64,000 nt of DNA. Source: Deuterostichococcus epilithicus. Taxonomy: Eukaryota; Chlorophyta; Trebouxiophyceae; Prasiolales; Stichococcaceae. Numbering within the stretch: the stretch's first letter is position 1; every line of letters starts with the position of its first letter. Below are positions 35,821-48,800 of the stretch, in pieces. The position numbers and the translations under genes were made by a program. Below the pieces are notes generated by a model that searched no databases, had not been told where the DNA came from, and saw only the letters and a list, made by a program, of their open reading frames with translations. Location of the stretch: positions 1,798,001 through 1,862,000 of the forward strand of contig JAVTLE010000007.1 in NCBI GenBank assembly GCA_033439295.1. The letters run 5' to 3'.

Positions 35821-38800
35821 TCACACCAGCAGCTTGCAGTCGAAGTTGGTGAGCGCGATGCAGAAGGCCTGCAGCCCCGTGATCACCGTGGGGTTGAAAT
35901 CCAGGATGTAGCGGTCCGTCTCCACCTGCGAGGACAATGGTGCCGGCCCGTCAGTCGGAGCACGACGAATTGCCATGTTGGCCTTTCAGAGCTTCTGCAC
36001 AGGGCTTGCGCGGGCGCTTGCGGAATGTGATCTGCGATGCAGGGACTAGCTCCAAGACAAAAGGGCAAGGCTTTGGCATGTGTGCGTGTGCGGCGGAGAC
36101 CGTACACAGGGTCCGGCGGCCGTCACCTTGCCGAACTGCATGGCGACCGCACGCGCCGCCCGGGAGGGCGTCGGTCGGCTGGTCCCTGGCGGCGGCTCCG
36201 CGGCCGCCGACAGTGCCGCCGCCAGCGCTGCGTCCGCGCACACCTGCACAGGTTGCCCAGAAGCTCGCGCTGGGACCCTTCCAAAACACATGTGTCCTCT
36301 TGTTATATTGCAGCCGGCTTGCTCTCGGCGGAGGCCGGNGGGGGGCACCCAGCACCCAGCACGCACGACGAACAGGTGGCGACAGTGCAGTGGAACGAGA
36401 CGTGGCAAGTGGGGTTTGATGCAGGGTTCGACTGCTGTGCACGGGAGCCACACGCACCAGCTGGAAATTCTTGACGGAGGCCTCCTTGACGCGGCCATGG
36501 AAGTTCAGGCAGTGGCAGCGCAGGTCTGCACCGCCACAAGGAAGGCAGCACGGGTGAGCGCAGCTTAACTCAGAAGCTCTCCGTATGAGACACTGCTCTA
36601 CGCGACGACGGCGATACGAGCTTCAATGAAGCGGCGAGTTTGCAGGCACAGAGTGCAGACGCGGACGCCTGCACGAAGTGGCTGCTCAGGTACATAGCGC
36701 AGGACAGGGGCTGTTCTCGAGGGCACTGGAAGCGCTCACTGTCGTTCCAGTGGGGCTGCTTGTTGCGCAGGCCCAAGGGCAGGCGCTCCGTGTTGCTGGG
36801 CGGCGACGCCGCCGGCGCCAGGCCCGCTGCCTGCAGTGCAAGTGTGCAGGTGCGTTCGAAAACCCCGCTCGCTAGTCATGAGGATAGAAGCAGCAGGGGC
36901 ACCATTGCGATCGTCACGTTTACTGCTCGGCACGTCACCGCTCCGAAGGCAAACCCATTCGCAACGAGTCTGCACCTCCAGGGCCGCCTCTGCAGCCGCA
37001 TCCAGGACGGACGCGGGGGCGCTGTTGGCGGCCGCCATGACGGCGCCGCTGCTCCGCAGCCGGTGCAGCAGCGAGCTGCCGAGCGCGGAGACCGGGCCTG
37101 CAGGGAGGTCGAGCGCTCATGAGCAGAGCCTCCAGGTCAAGGGCGCAGCCCGGGCGCCCTGTGTTGTCGCCACACAGTGCAGGAGGCAGGAGCTGTGCAC
37201 GACCATCCGTCCGTGGTACACAAGAGGGAACCTCCTGCAGGACGACGAAAAGGCCAAACGACGAAAAGGCCGCACCGCTGGCGGCGCGCTTGAAGGCGCC
37301 GCTGCGGGCGGCGGCGTCCGCCTCCGGCAGGGGGCAGGTGCCGCACACGGAGGCAAGGCGCTGCGTCGCCGACGGCTCGTCCATGTCGAAGCACGCCAGC
37401 TCCAGCGGGTGCGGCAGCGTCACCCGCATCCTGTCGGCCATGTCAAGCTGGGCGCATGAGGACAGGAGCTGCAACGTCCCATGCAAGGCGAGCAGCGCCT
37501 GCCATGCACGCCGCCGCGCAGCAGTTCAGCGCACGCGAGGTGGGCCAGGGCTGTGCGCCCCTGATCCGCATCTTAGATGTCGATTGTCAACTGACCAGCT
37601 GGGCAGCTTCGAGCAGCCAAGAGGCGCAGCTTTGGATGGTTGTGCACACAGGGTCGGCGGGGCACGCACTTGCGGGGGCGCATGAAGCCCTTGAGGCGCA
37701 TGTGGTATTGCACCTCTGCGAGCACCGGCGGCAGCCTCGCCAGCTGCACCGCCGTGTCGTCTGCGCGAGGCAGCAGCACGAGCGGCTCAGACGTGCACGG
37801 CGACCGCACACTGGAGGAATCATACCTTCGGAGAACAGCCCGCAGAGACCGCCCCTGGCGCAGGCATATGTTGGGTTCGGCCGTAGCCTGGAGAGCAGTA
37901 GAGAGCAGGACTTGACCGCGGCCCAGGCTGCGGTTCAGTGGTTGTGGATTTGCGATTCAGAGCGGCGCACCGGGGAGGGAGGTACGGGAGCCCAGCCGCG
38001 GCAGCAGCAGCCCGGCCAGGCTGGGGCGGCGGCCAAGGCCGTCCGGCCGCGTCAGCGTGTCCACGAACGGCAGCGCGCAGCCGGGCGTGACGGTGATGCG
38101 GTAGTGCATCTGCAGCAGCGAGCAGGCGACGCGCGCGATGGGGCGCCCCTCGCACGCCCGGTCCAGGTACACCAGGATCTCCCGCCTGCGTGCAGTTTGC
38201 ATTCTTTCATGTGACCGTGTGCCTTCCAGTCACTGATGAGGCAGGCAAATGCACAGGCGTGACCTACTGAAGCCACGCTGTTCTGAAACGCAGGCGGATG
38301 CAGCCTCATCCAGACAAGATCCTGCGCAGGCGCGATGGCGACGGCCGGGCGAGGCATTTGCAGGAGGGCGTCATGAGATTCTGTGGCGCTCAATGTGTGC
38401 TGGCGCAGCGGCGCATGGTCGTTCCAATTCGAAAGACCAGATCTGTGCACGCCAGTGCGCCCCGCACCTGGAGGTCTGCAGCGCGGCCAGCAGGAACTTC
38501 GGCGGCGCAGCGGCCAGCCCCGCAGCCGCGGCATCCGGGCCAATTGCGCCGCCCAGGTACAGGCAGTAGCGAGCGGCGCCGAGACCGTGCCGTGGGGTCT
38601 CCTCCCGCCGCACAAAGGACCGCAGCAGGTTGCCGGCGACCGCTCGCCCGCTCTGCATGCACATTAGCGCACAGATTTTAGGAGCCTGGTCACTTGCTCG
38701 CAGTCGTCCTTCGTCTGCCATACAATGAGTCACAGCTGCGCCAGACGGAGATTTGGGTGCGCATTACATACGTGGTGAGCCAGCCACTTTGAGGCCCACG

Positions 38801-39567
38801 CACCAGGGCGAGCAGCTGCAGGGGGTGCACGACATCATCGGCGCCCGCCCACGGGCGCAGGAAGAACTGCTCGAAGCCTGTGCGGCGCCATGCCTTGCAC
38901 ACGCCCACCGCCGCAAACATGTCCTGCATGGGAAGGCGCGCGCGTTAAGCCTGGTTTCTGTTGTAGTACAGCCAGTCTGGCTCCCGAGACGTTTTGGCCG
39001 CTACCGCTCCGCTGGCCGCCTGACATGTCTGACAGCAACATGTTACACCTGCGCGAGCTCCGAGCGGCAGTCAGCCGCTGCCTCAGGTTTGCAACATGCG
39101 GAGGTATTAGCAGCCGGCGGTTGCAAGGCCTGCTGCGCCCGACCCTCAAGCAAAGAGTCATGATCACGAAAAGACGTGCAGCTAGGTCTGGCACGTTCCT
39201 GGCGAACAGCACTGCAGACAACCGGCCGCGTGAGATGTATGCATGATAGCGTGCACTGAGGTATCGACGTGGGATACAGCGAGCATCTGCTCACCTTTCT
39301 GGCTGCTGGATTGCTCTTGCCTTCCTCCAGCAAATTGTGGAAAATGTCCTCCAGAAGGTGCGCGGGCAAGCTCGTCCATTCTGTCTGCTCCGGCTTTGCT
39401 CCTCCGTTCGTGGCAGAGCCGGCCCGGCTGTTCAGCGGCACTACGCGTCCGAGCAGCCGGCTGAGCATTCCGGACGAGCTGCGCTTGGCCTTGCCGGTGG
39501 CCTTCTCCAATGCCGCGTCGTCATTCGCTGTGAAGTTCTCAAACGGCGAGCGCATTTGCTGCGCCAT
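35821..39567 (-). CDS. Tubby-like F-box protein
   Basis: Exon 1 (39295-39567) encodes a basic N-terminus and the start of an F-box (SLPAHLLEDIF). Exon 2 (about 38770-38923) continues it with VGVCKAWR. The Tubby domain follows: about 38468-38660 (RSFVRRE, YCLYLGGA, PKFLLAA), 37986-38185, about 37666-37830 (VQYHMRLKGFMRP), a variable exon from 37447 downwards, about 36984-37095, 36740-36832 (RNKQPHWND), 36458-36525 (CHCLNFHGRVKEASVKNFQL), 36127-36243 (MQFGK) and 35821-35925 (ITGLQAFCIALTNFDCKLL, stop). The last three match the Tubby signature order (WHEQ..CLNF.GRV..ASVKNFQL, FGKV, QAF.I.L..FD.KL). The F-box should recruit Skp1 in an SCF ubiquitin ligase, and the Tubby barrel binds phosphoinositides, as in plant TLPs. 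The central barrel strands are diverged and contain Ala-rich insertions. The family is firm; inner exon edges are approximate. Confidence 0.92.
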
Positions 39568-40106
39568 GGCTGCACGGCAGCAGCTGCAAAATCACGGACA
39601 AGCACGCTAAGATATCTTCGCGCGGTGAGCGGCTCAAGCGTTTGCGCCGATAGGCTGCAGCCCGCGACTTTGCGCGATGTAAGCAGTGCAGACGCACAGG
39701 TGAAACACTCGATCAGGTCTGCGTGATCGCGACAAGCTGCCTGCACCTTTCGGATCGCGTGTTACTCGAATTGACAGCGCGGATGTCGCTGCTGGCCAGG
39801 GGGTGCTGGGCGTACACAGCACGCCGACCAGTAACCTCTGACACAGTGGTCCAGAACTGCTTGACCGCTGCTGCGTGGCATTGGGGATTCGCCGTTGCAG
39901 ATCTTCCTTCTCTTGGTACCAGTGCACGCAGGTTATGTCATCATCCAGGGACACCTGAAAGTCACCTGCTCTGGCGCAAACTCGCAGTGTGTTTGTTTTG
40001 AGGCTTCCTTTGCAAACCGCTTCATCGCCAGATTCTAGTGCTGCTTCCGTGATCAGATTTTGTATACTGCGCGCCTTGGCGATCACCGGAACAACACCAG
40101 TCGTCC
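39568..40106. promoter_or_regulatory. Divergent intergenic region between Tubby-like and S4-protein genes
   Basis: 539 bp between two divergent start codons, so it should contain both promoters and 5' UTRs. No distinct elements were recognised. Confidence 0.5.
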
Positions 40107-42436
40107 ATGAACTTGAGTTTTACAGCGCATCGTTGCATCGGCGCCGTGGCGGTGCAGCTGCCGGTCAGGGCGGCAGCACAGTTGTGGTACTCTGTAAACA
40201 GCCCTTGTCAACGCCAGCGGCGGGCGTCGGCGCCGCCGCAAGCAGCAGGATGCGGCAGAAGGCTGCGGTCAGCCAGCACTGACTCCGTAGCCGCGTCTGC
40301 TGCGCCGTGCCTTGAAGGCAGAGCGCGGTCACTGGGCGGCGGCGGCAGAACCGTGCGCTTGTCAGTGCGCACTGCCGCCGCGGCCCGCGACAAGCTACTT
40401 AGAGGTACACTGACAGGAAAGAGAGACGCAGTAAGCCACAGACGTGTTGCGTTATCGTCCTGCGAAAGCAGTTACCAACGTCCTGCGCCTGTTCACCTGC
40501 CAACACCCACGTTCTTCACGAGCGTTGCCGCAGCGCTCTGTCCGATGTCAGAAAAGTTTGCCCTTAACACCCTGCCGATGCCGCGCAGGCGTGGAGCCCG
40601 AGTTCCGGGAGGATGTGGTGCGCGTGGTGGAGGCGGCGGAGCGGGCGGCCGACTCCTGGCAGACGTTCGTGACGGACTTCCAGACGCCGCCGGTGGTGGC
40701 CTTTGCGACCAACGCCGTGCGGCAGCTGGCGGGCGTCGGCTGCGTCGCCTGGGGCGGATACCCCCAGGCAGGTGCACGGCCGCCATGCTGTTCTCGAGCC
40801 GAGCCATCCCTGCCACCACAGATCAGCCTTCCCTGCGCTGGATGGGCTGTCCCGTAAAGCCTTGGCAGACGCGGATTCGGCAGCCCTGTCTGGCAGCCCG
40901 CCCGCGAGGCAAGCCGCTTCATGCGCCTGCTTGCTACACATGCATGGTCCGCAGGTAGTGAGTTGCATACGAGCCTGTCTGCCACTGGTAACACTGCAGG
41001 CGGAACGGTGCCGCATGCTGGTCGGGCCCGCGGATGCGGTGCCGGAGGCTCCGAACACGGATGACGCAGACTTTGAGGCGCCCTTGGCGCTGGCAGACGC
41101 CGTCGCGGCACTGGACGTCAGCGGCAACTTCATGTTCGACGCCGCCACGCACCGCGACTTCCTGGGCGCGTGCCTCGGCACCGGCATTGACCGCTCGAAG
41201 GCGCGCCCGCATTCCCGCTGCGCTCCAAAGAGCAGCCCTCCGGGCTGCTCTTTGACAAGCGACCTTGCTCTGAAAGTCTCGACGCTGCTGCTGCACTGCC
41301 AGTTGCGCTACAGGCTCAGCTCAGCAGGCCCTCGCCTGGCTGTCGGCCTTCGCTGGTGGCAGCATCTGCGCCATGTGCGCAAGGGCTTCGGTGCTCGCAT
41401 CTCCAGGTGGGGGACATCCTGGTGGTGGCTGACCGCGGGGCGCAGCTGCTGGTGGCGCCCCAGCTGGCCGACTTCCTGTGCGGAGCGCTCACCCAGGTGC
41501 ACCACGTTTCCGGACGGAGACGTGCGGTGCCCGTTCACATCATTCTGTTGGTTGCGCGAGCAGCGCCGATGCTCACGCTCAAGGTTGTGCGCTGCGAATG
41601 TTGGCAGCGCTGCTCCTCGCAAAGTCGCTGCTTCACAACATGCAGGCTGAACGCCTCCGGGCAGGTGCCGCCTGTTGACACACACGCTGGAGGCGTGTGC
41701 CAGGCGCCTGGCGCGGTCGACGCTGCTCGCCCGCACCTTCCTTCCATTGGCCGCGCAGGTGCGCTCGGTGCCGGTGGCGACGCGGCGGGTGCCACTCGGC
41801 GAGCTGCGGGTGGCGGCGCCGCGGGTGGAGCGCCGCAGCAGCGTGGAGGCGTCCATGCGGCTGGACGCGCTCGCCAGTGCTGGGTTCCGGCTGTCTCGCT
41901 CTAAGCTGACGGACCTCATCAAGAAGGGTGACGTCAGGTGGGGACAACGGATCTTATCTCCTTTCTAAGACCTCTTGTCAGCGGCAGCGCTTGCGCTTCA
42001 AGCTGACATGTCCTACACAAAAGGGCGACATCAGGTCGGCGCCTGCATGGTTGGACAAGAGTACAGATTCTTTTCGTTGGCTTGGTCACTGAAGCAAGCT
42101 TGCGAATTGCGCACAGGCAGCAAAAGTGACGGGAGGTGCAAGCAATGCTTTCTGCAGGAGGATCAGGGTACGGCGCAATGGGCATGTGCTTCCTCTGCGC
42201 AGGGTCAACTGGCGGCCGGCAAAGGCCAGCGTCACGCTGAAGACTGGTGACGTCATCAGCTGCGCCGGCAAAGGGCGCCTGGAGATCGGGGAGGTAGGCA
42301 AGATGCAGTAGCAGGATGTGTGCAGCTCCTACTTACTTCGCATGATGCAGCTTTGAACCGGGTGATTGGCCTGCGCCTGCAGGTGTCCGAGACGAAAAAG
42401 GGCAAGTTCGCCGTTGAACTGGCGAGGAGGGTGTGA
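40107..42436 (+). CDS. S4-domain RNA-binding protein (YlmH-like, plastid type)
   Basis: Seven exons join in frame: 40107-40404, 40589-40767, 41000-41200, 41407-41496, 41759-41937, 42203-42293, 42383-42436 (1092 bp, 363 residues). The first 95 or so residues are rich in Ala, Arg and Ser without acidic clusters, as expected of a chloroplast transit peptide. The YlmH-like N-domain follows (FQTPPVVAFA, GDILVVADRGAQLLVAPQL). The S4 domain starts near residue 288 (MRLDALASAGFRLSRSKLTD, then IKKGDVRVNW) and ends with TGDVISCAGKGRLEI. The closest families are cyanobacterial/plant S4 proteins reported as photosystem II S4 domain proteins, and bacterial YlmH. Introns at 40768 and 41201 have GC donors; the homologous peptide GIDRSK/VGDILV needs the second. 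It probably acts on plastid ribosomes or RNA. Identity is firm; the target is inferred. Confidence 0.92.
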
Positions 42437-42892
42437 TGTTCTCGTGCTGAAGCTACCTATGCAGGAGGAACGATGCACATTGCTGATTCATTGGCTGCGC
42501 CGTGGAGTCGGCAAGAGTATTGGCGAGTGTAAGAGGTCAGATCTATCACAAGTAGCCGCGTGCAGCCTAGTTTGTAGCCATGTTAAAATTGAGGAGGCAA
42601 ACAAGTTGTCAAGGCTGACAATGGAAGAGCAGGCATGAAACCAAGGTCAACAATAGCATTCGGCAATGCTGATCCACAAAATATCAACTCACATGTTGAC
42701 AGATAAATGCACGGCGGTCTGCAAAGACAGGTCCTGTGGATAATCACTTGTAAAAAACTGGTCATCCTGCACAGCACAGTATTCGGCTGCTTGTGGCAAA
42801 AATGGTTGACTCAGGCAACTCGCTGCGCTGCATGATGAACATCAGCCCTGCGGACTTGGCAGCGGCGGCGTCTGGGGCGCTTCACCGTTGCC
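42437..42892. other. Convergent intergenic region
   Basis: 456 bp between the ends of the S4 gene (+) and the K+ channel gene (-), presumably both 3' UTRs. A TGTAA at 42528 is the only candidate signal seen. Confidence 0.5.
42528..42532 (+). promoter_or_regulatory. Candidate TGTAA polyadenylation signal of the S4 gene
   Basis: TGTAA lies 92 bases after the stop at 42436. The position suits a green-algal polyadenylation signal; the evidence is the pentamer and spacing only. Confidence 0.4.
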
Positions 42893-45800
42893 TCATTCGG
42901 TGGGCGGCTTGGTGTTGTCGCCATCACCGCTGCCCTTGCCACCGTCTGAGGCGGGGCCGCCACTGTCGCCGCCACCGCTGTCGGCAGAGGCACCACCGCC
43001 GGAAACGTGGCCTCCTGACGCCTCGTCGCCGCTGTCACCAGACCCACCCTGGTCGCCGCCGCTGCCGCCGCCGCCGCCGTCGGGGGGCGAGGAGCCGCCT
43101 GCGCNGNCGCCGCGGGAGCCGGACTGGTGCTGGGANGCTGGCGTGTGCGGCTGCAGGAACTCGAAGACCGGCGCCGCCCGCACGCGGCGCGCCTCCTGCA
43201 GAGCCGTGCGGCCCCAGCGGTCTTGAAATGCCGTATCGGCATGGCCCACCTCCACGAGCAGCTTCACCTGTTTTGTAGGTAACAGCTATCAAAGACCACC
43301 AGCGCGCTGGTGTGAAGCGGGTAGGCGGCCGCGCTGCCGCCGACGCAGCGTGGAAGCTTCACTTTGCAGGGTGCGCTGTGGCGGTGGGCACCGGCCTCGC
43401 TTGGGCGCCTGGGCGCTGCCATCTGCTGCATCCTGCACTGCGAGCCAGGCTTCGTGCTGCAGGTCCGAAGCCGGCCGATGCACATGGCCGAAGGAGGGGG
43501 CAGGGGGTGAGGGAGGTGGCGGTGTTCAGAAGCTCGCGGCGCCCACCGCAGGGAGGTTGCCCTCGGCGGCGGCGATGTGCAGCGCGGTGCGCTTGTCGTA
43601 GTCGCACTCGTCGGCGGCCGCGCCCGCCCGCAGCAGACGGCGCAGCAGCGGCAGGTCGCCCTCGAAGACAGCCGTGCACAGCTGCGAAGCGATGCGCACG
43701 CCGCGCCCGCCCAGCCTGCGAGCAGATTTCGTGTTGAGGACATGTCAAATCGGGACGCCGACATGGATCGAGCCCGCAGGGCTGGCCGATTGCAGGTGCT
43801 GCAGCTGGAGCCGGCCGGGTCGCAGGCACGCTTGCATAGGAAAGGCCGCGGCGGCATGGCGCACGCCGCAGCAGCCGCCGCAGGCCGGACGCCGGTCAGG
43901 CGGCGCGGTGCCGCCGCTAGAGTGGTTTGTTGTTGGGCGGGGGAGTTTGGCGGCGCAGCAGGAGCATGGTGCGGCAACAGACGCGCGCACTTGGCGCCCT
44001 TGCGGGTGAGCAGCGCGATGACGTCGTCGGCGGCGTGGGAGCATGCCTCGTCGAGCGCGGTGGCGCCGGCCAGGTCGGTGGCGTTGACGTCGACGTTGGC
44101 GGACAGCAGCAGGCGCGCCACGCCGGTGTGGCCCTTGGCCGCCGCCAGCATGAGCGCGGTGCGGCCGTCGTAGTCGGCCTTCTGGCAGTCGAAGCCCTGC
44201 TGCAGCATCTGCGGGGGCGGGGACACGGGAACGCGGTCGAGCCTGGGGGTGCCCGGGCGGCCATGCAGGCTGCCCCTCGCATATTGGGCAAGACGCCCAA
44301 GTCCGGTCCGCCTGGCTGTTGCAAGCTCCGAATGTTCGGCTCGACCTGGCTCCAATATGCCTGATTCCAGGTGTCACCAATCCCCGGCACCACCATTCGA
44401 TGCCTTCAGCGCCTGCGGATGTGCTTTGTGCGCGACACCAGCTCGATGCAGCACATTGCAGGCCGTCCTTCTGTTTCCATTCCGACAGATTGGCCTCGAT
44501 ATCCCTGCTCCTGCTCCTGCACTGCGGTGCACTGCACTGCACTGCACTGCTGGGCTTTGCGCAGCACGCCACACCTGGAGGATCGTGTCGGTCTCGCCAT
44601 GCGAGGCGGCGGACAGGAACTGGTTGGTGCGCTGCTCGTCGGACTTGTTCACTGCCGAAGCCACCAGAGCGCGCACGCGCATCGCCCCCGCCAGCACCTG
44701 CGGCGGCCGGCAGGCGCTTTGGTGAGCATGCTCTGTCGTGCAACCGTACGAGAGATGTCTCCAGGTGGTGCTGCCGTGCCGAGTGTTCAGGCACCAGGCG
44801 ACTAGCAGCTGGTGCCTTGCAAAGGCATCTGTGGGACGGCTCCAAACAGGCAACCGGCCCGCCAGACGCTGGCGGCCGTGGTGCCTTGACATCAGAAGGG
44901 CCATGCTGCGACTGGCAGGCGACGGCACCGACCGACGCAGCCTGGTCGGTTCGTGCTGCCAGCCCAGCAACGGCCGCCTCACCTGCTCCTGCTGCGGCGT
45001 GAGGCCCCGGGAGCTTTCGTGCGCGCGCCGCAGCTCGCGCGAATCCGGCGGGTTGCGGCCACCCCTGCGGCCCCCGCCGCGCCCGGCGCCGGCGCCGCTG
45101 TGCCGCCGCCGGCCGCCGCTGCCGCCGCCGCCGCCGCTGGGGCCACTCTCGGCGCTGCTCACCGGGTTGGTGTCCTCGCTGCCATGCCTCGGGTTCTGAG
45201 AGTCGTCTTGTCCCTGCGCACCCAGTGCGAGGCAAAGCGTCAAAGCCCGATCTGGACGACTCCATTTGGGGGAGCCCTTCTGGCACGAAGAGGCAGCACC
45301 CGAGCAGCGGCTCCCGCTCTGGGCCACACACCTTCCAACAGCTGTCACAAGGAGCAAGGCAGGGATGGCGTCGACGCCGGCAGGACAGCAGCGACGACGC
45401 GCCTCGTGGTCGGGCATGAGCTCCGGCGACGCCCAGGCGAAGCTCAGGGCCGCAAGATCGTCCGTGGATACCGTCGCGTCACCGCTGCCCCGCGAGTCTG
45501 GCGCCTGGCCGCTGCCGCGGCGGCCGCTGCCGCTGTTGTCCGACAGCAGCGCCTCACTGCCCATGCGGGCCATCTCCGTGTGCAGCCGCCGCTGCTGCCC
45601 TGGCCCCCGGAAGTGCTCGTCCACCATCTGTGGGAGGAGAACCGAATCGCATCTGTCAGGGTTTCCAGGCCGTTGACGCCGGTGCCCGCGAGAAGCTGCG
45701 GGGGAGTTGTGGCCCAATTAAGGGGCAGTGTGTGCGGCAAGCCGCGCACAGCGCAAGGTGCAGGCACCGCAGCCAGGTGCGGTTTGCCATCTCTGGCGCC

Positions 45801-48800
45801 ATCGAAACGAGACGCGCCGCCTTCTCGGGTGAAGCGGAGGCCAAAATCAGCGCGCCCGGCGGTGTGCTGCGAAACACCCAGTGTGTGTGACCTGCATCTG
45901 TGCGTGGGTAGAGGCACACCGAGGACAAGGAATCCGGCCGGCACATCCGGACACGGATTCGACCAGTTTGAATAGAGCCGGTGAGTGCACCCCACCTTCT
46001 GCGCCCGGACTCGCAGGTTCTCCAGCACCGATCGCGCGCCCAACGGGAAGCCGTCGGCGGTGGCATTGTACGCGGGGCGAGGGATGGTCAGCACGCGCGC
46101 CACGGCGGCGGCGCGCACGCCCTCCAGCTGCGGCACCTCTGTGAAAAAGGCGATCTCCCCGAACACCTCCCCCTCGTTCACAAGCCGCTGGTGCCTGCAG
46201 GTCGCACCGTGCACAAAGGCTATTTGGTCCCTCCAATAGATCTGGAAGGGAAAACTCGCAGCGATGGCATCTGACGACGGGCACTGCCTCCGCTTCCTGG
46301 TGTAACCTCTGATCCGTTTGGCATGTGTGCAGACAAAATGGAAAATCCCACACGACACTGGCCGTTTTGGCTGCTGCCCTCAGTCGCATGTGTGTGCTGA
46401 GCTTGCGCTGCTCCACTGCAGGTCAGGTGCTGGTGCTGCCCTGAGAGCAGAACCTACTCGGACCACCAAGTAACCGCAGAACACCCAGTCAAGATGACGC
46501 ACTGGTTGCCATCATGGACGGATGTTGTGCCGTCGTTGGCCAAGGGGACGTCCTCAGGATGCTGGCTGCTGGTGCGACTGACCACCTCGCACGAGCCGCT
46601 CACCTGCGCGGTTGGGAGCACCACTGCATCAGGGGAGCTGCTGTCGGTGGTGCGGATCGGCCGTATGGGCACAGACTTTAATGCTCTACGACAGCGCCGC
46701 AATCGCAGCTGCCTGCGCGCGCTGTTGGTGAGTTGGACCTGGCAGGAGCCATCGTGCAGATGACCACAACGATGTCCTTGCTTCAAAAATCGACACTTCT
46801 GAGCAAAATCAACAATGCTCCTGGACGGCATGCACCACTATGAACAGCTCGTGGTTGTAGTCGTCTTCCAGCGGATGCCCTCGTTGATGCTATCATGATC
46901 AGGCGTGCCACCAGAAAGACTCATGCTTTCGAGTCTGTTGTTTCGAACGCTTGTTCAGTTTGTAAAATTGACAAGGTCTGATTTATGGCGGCGTGCGCGC
47001 ACCACCATGAACAGCTCGTTGACGTAGTCGCCCTCCAGCAGGATGTCCTCGTTAGGCATGTAGCAGTCGATGCGGGACACCGCGAGCAGCGCGTCCACAA
47101 ACTTCTGGCGGCAGCCGGCCAGCAGGTAGGTCTGCCGCAGCTGCCCCGAGTACAGGTGGCGCAGGATGCGCCGCCTGCAGGGGCTTTAGGGATTCAGGCC
47201 TAGCAGGGGGCAGAGGCGTGGGCGCTCGCCTTCATCATCGTGCTTGAGGGTGAGCCGCGCTGGACGATTCTCTCAGTCGCAGGTGTGCTGCATTGCACAC
47301 TGACAACTTTGCCGCCTCGGGCGTGGCAAAGCACGGCTGTTGTGATGCGACCGCTATTCAGAACAGAGCCAGAGCGGCGCTGCAGCCGGCGGCATGCCAG
47401 TGCAAGATGTCATTTCTCTGCCACCGTTCAGATGCACCTGATGGTCGCAGGGTAGGCGGCCAGCACCGCCTCGTCGGATGCCTCCTCCGTTTGAAAGTGC
47501 AGCCGCAGATGCGACTGCATGCTCTCGTGCAGCTCCTGCTTGCACACAGACCGCACCGCGGACTCAGCTCTCAGCCGCTTTGGCAGGCCATCTCGACGCA
47601 ACAGCATACCCAGAGGCAACTGCTGGCAGCACAGCAGAATAGTTCAATTGCATTGCAGGCCCCTGCTGGGGGTCGAAGGCCCTTTCGAGGGCCTTGCAGC
47701 CATGGACACTCGCAGCCGCCTTGCCACCGGCCAAAAGCGTGAGACCGCCTTGGGAATGCCAACCTGGGAGCTGATTGCGCACCGCTGACCAGCAGCTCAC
47801 CAGCCATTGACATTTCTGGTCGCGCCTTGGGATGCCAGCGGCTCTGCGCTGTGCCGCGAAGTTGCGACGCTTGCCACACTTTGTGCGCAATTTACTGCGC
47901 TCAGCGCACTAGATTACCATCCCGCACCTTGGGGATGTGGTTCTGGGCGCTGTACTCGCGCAGGTTGGAGCACTTGCTGCGGTAGGCGCCCACGCGCTCG
48001 TCGCCGCGGATCACAATGAGTGTGAAGGAGCCCAGGATGTACGCCGATAGGCCCAGGTTGTAGAACATGTACACTGTCGCCCACACCTGCGCAGCAGGCG
48101 CCGAGGGAATAGTCGAAACTCTGAAATGCCTGCCGCTGCCCCCCCTCCTTGGGCGGAGGTTCTGTGCATTTTGCTTGGTGCCAGAGATTGGGCGTGCTGT
48201 ACGCCCGGCTCCTTGGGTGTAACGACGGGGCTGAATGGCTCTTGTTGCCATCTTTCAGGCGTCGTAGTTCGATGAAGCGGGCACTGCTCACCGTTTCAGG
48301 AATGTTCTCTGCGGTGAAGTCCCCGTAGCCGACGGTCGCCAGGGTGGTGATGCTCCAGTATAGCGAGTAGAGGTACCTGTGCAGATGCGCACGCAAGCGT
48401 TCTGCTCCATGCTCCATCTCATGTGGCGCAGGAGAGCAGTTGAGTGAACACTGCAAGCTGGCAGTGTCGGCGACTTGCCCCTGCGAGTCCATCATGGTGC
48501 GGGTGAGCGCCATCACGGGTGGAAAGGCGGCCTGTGGGTGCGCGATCGTGATGGGCAAACGTCATGGGCAGACGCACCGCTGGAATGGCGTGGACTCCTT
48601 CAGCAGGGAGGTGTGGTGGCCGATCCAGGTGTTGCGCCCCAGGCCGTACAGGCGGGCAATGTAGTAGAAGGTGCAGGCGCTCCAGTGCACGCTGAAGTAG
48701 GTGAACTGCGGCCAATGCAGTTCTGAAGCTGATTGGAAGTGAAACATGATGTACAAAGCACAGTCATTCCAGTGCACGCTGAAGCGGGTAAACTGGGACC

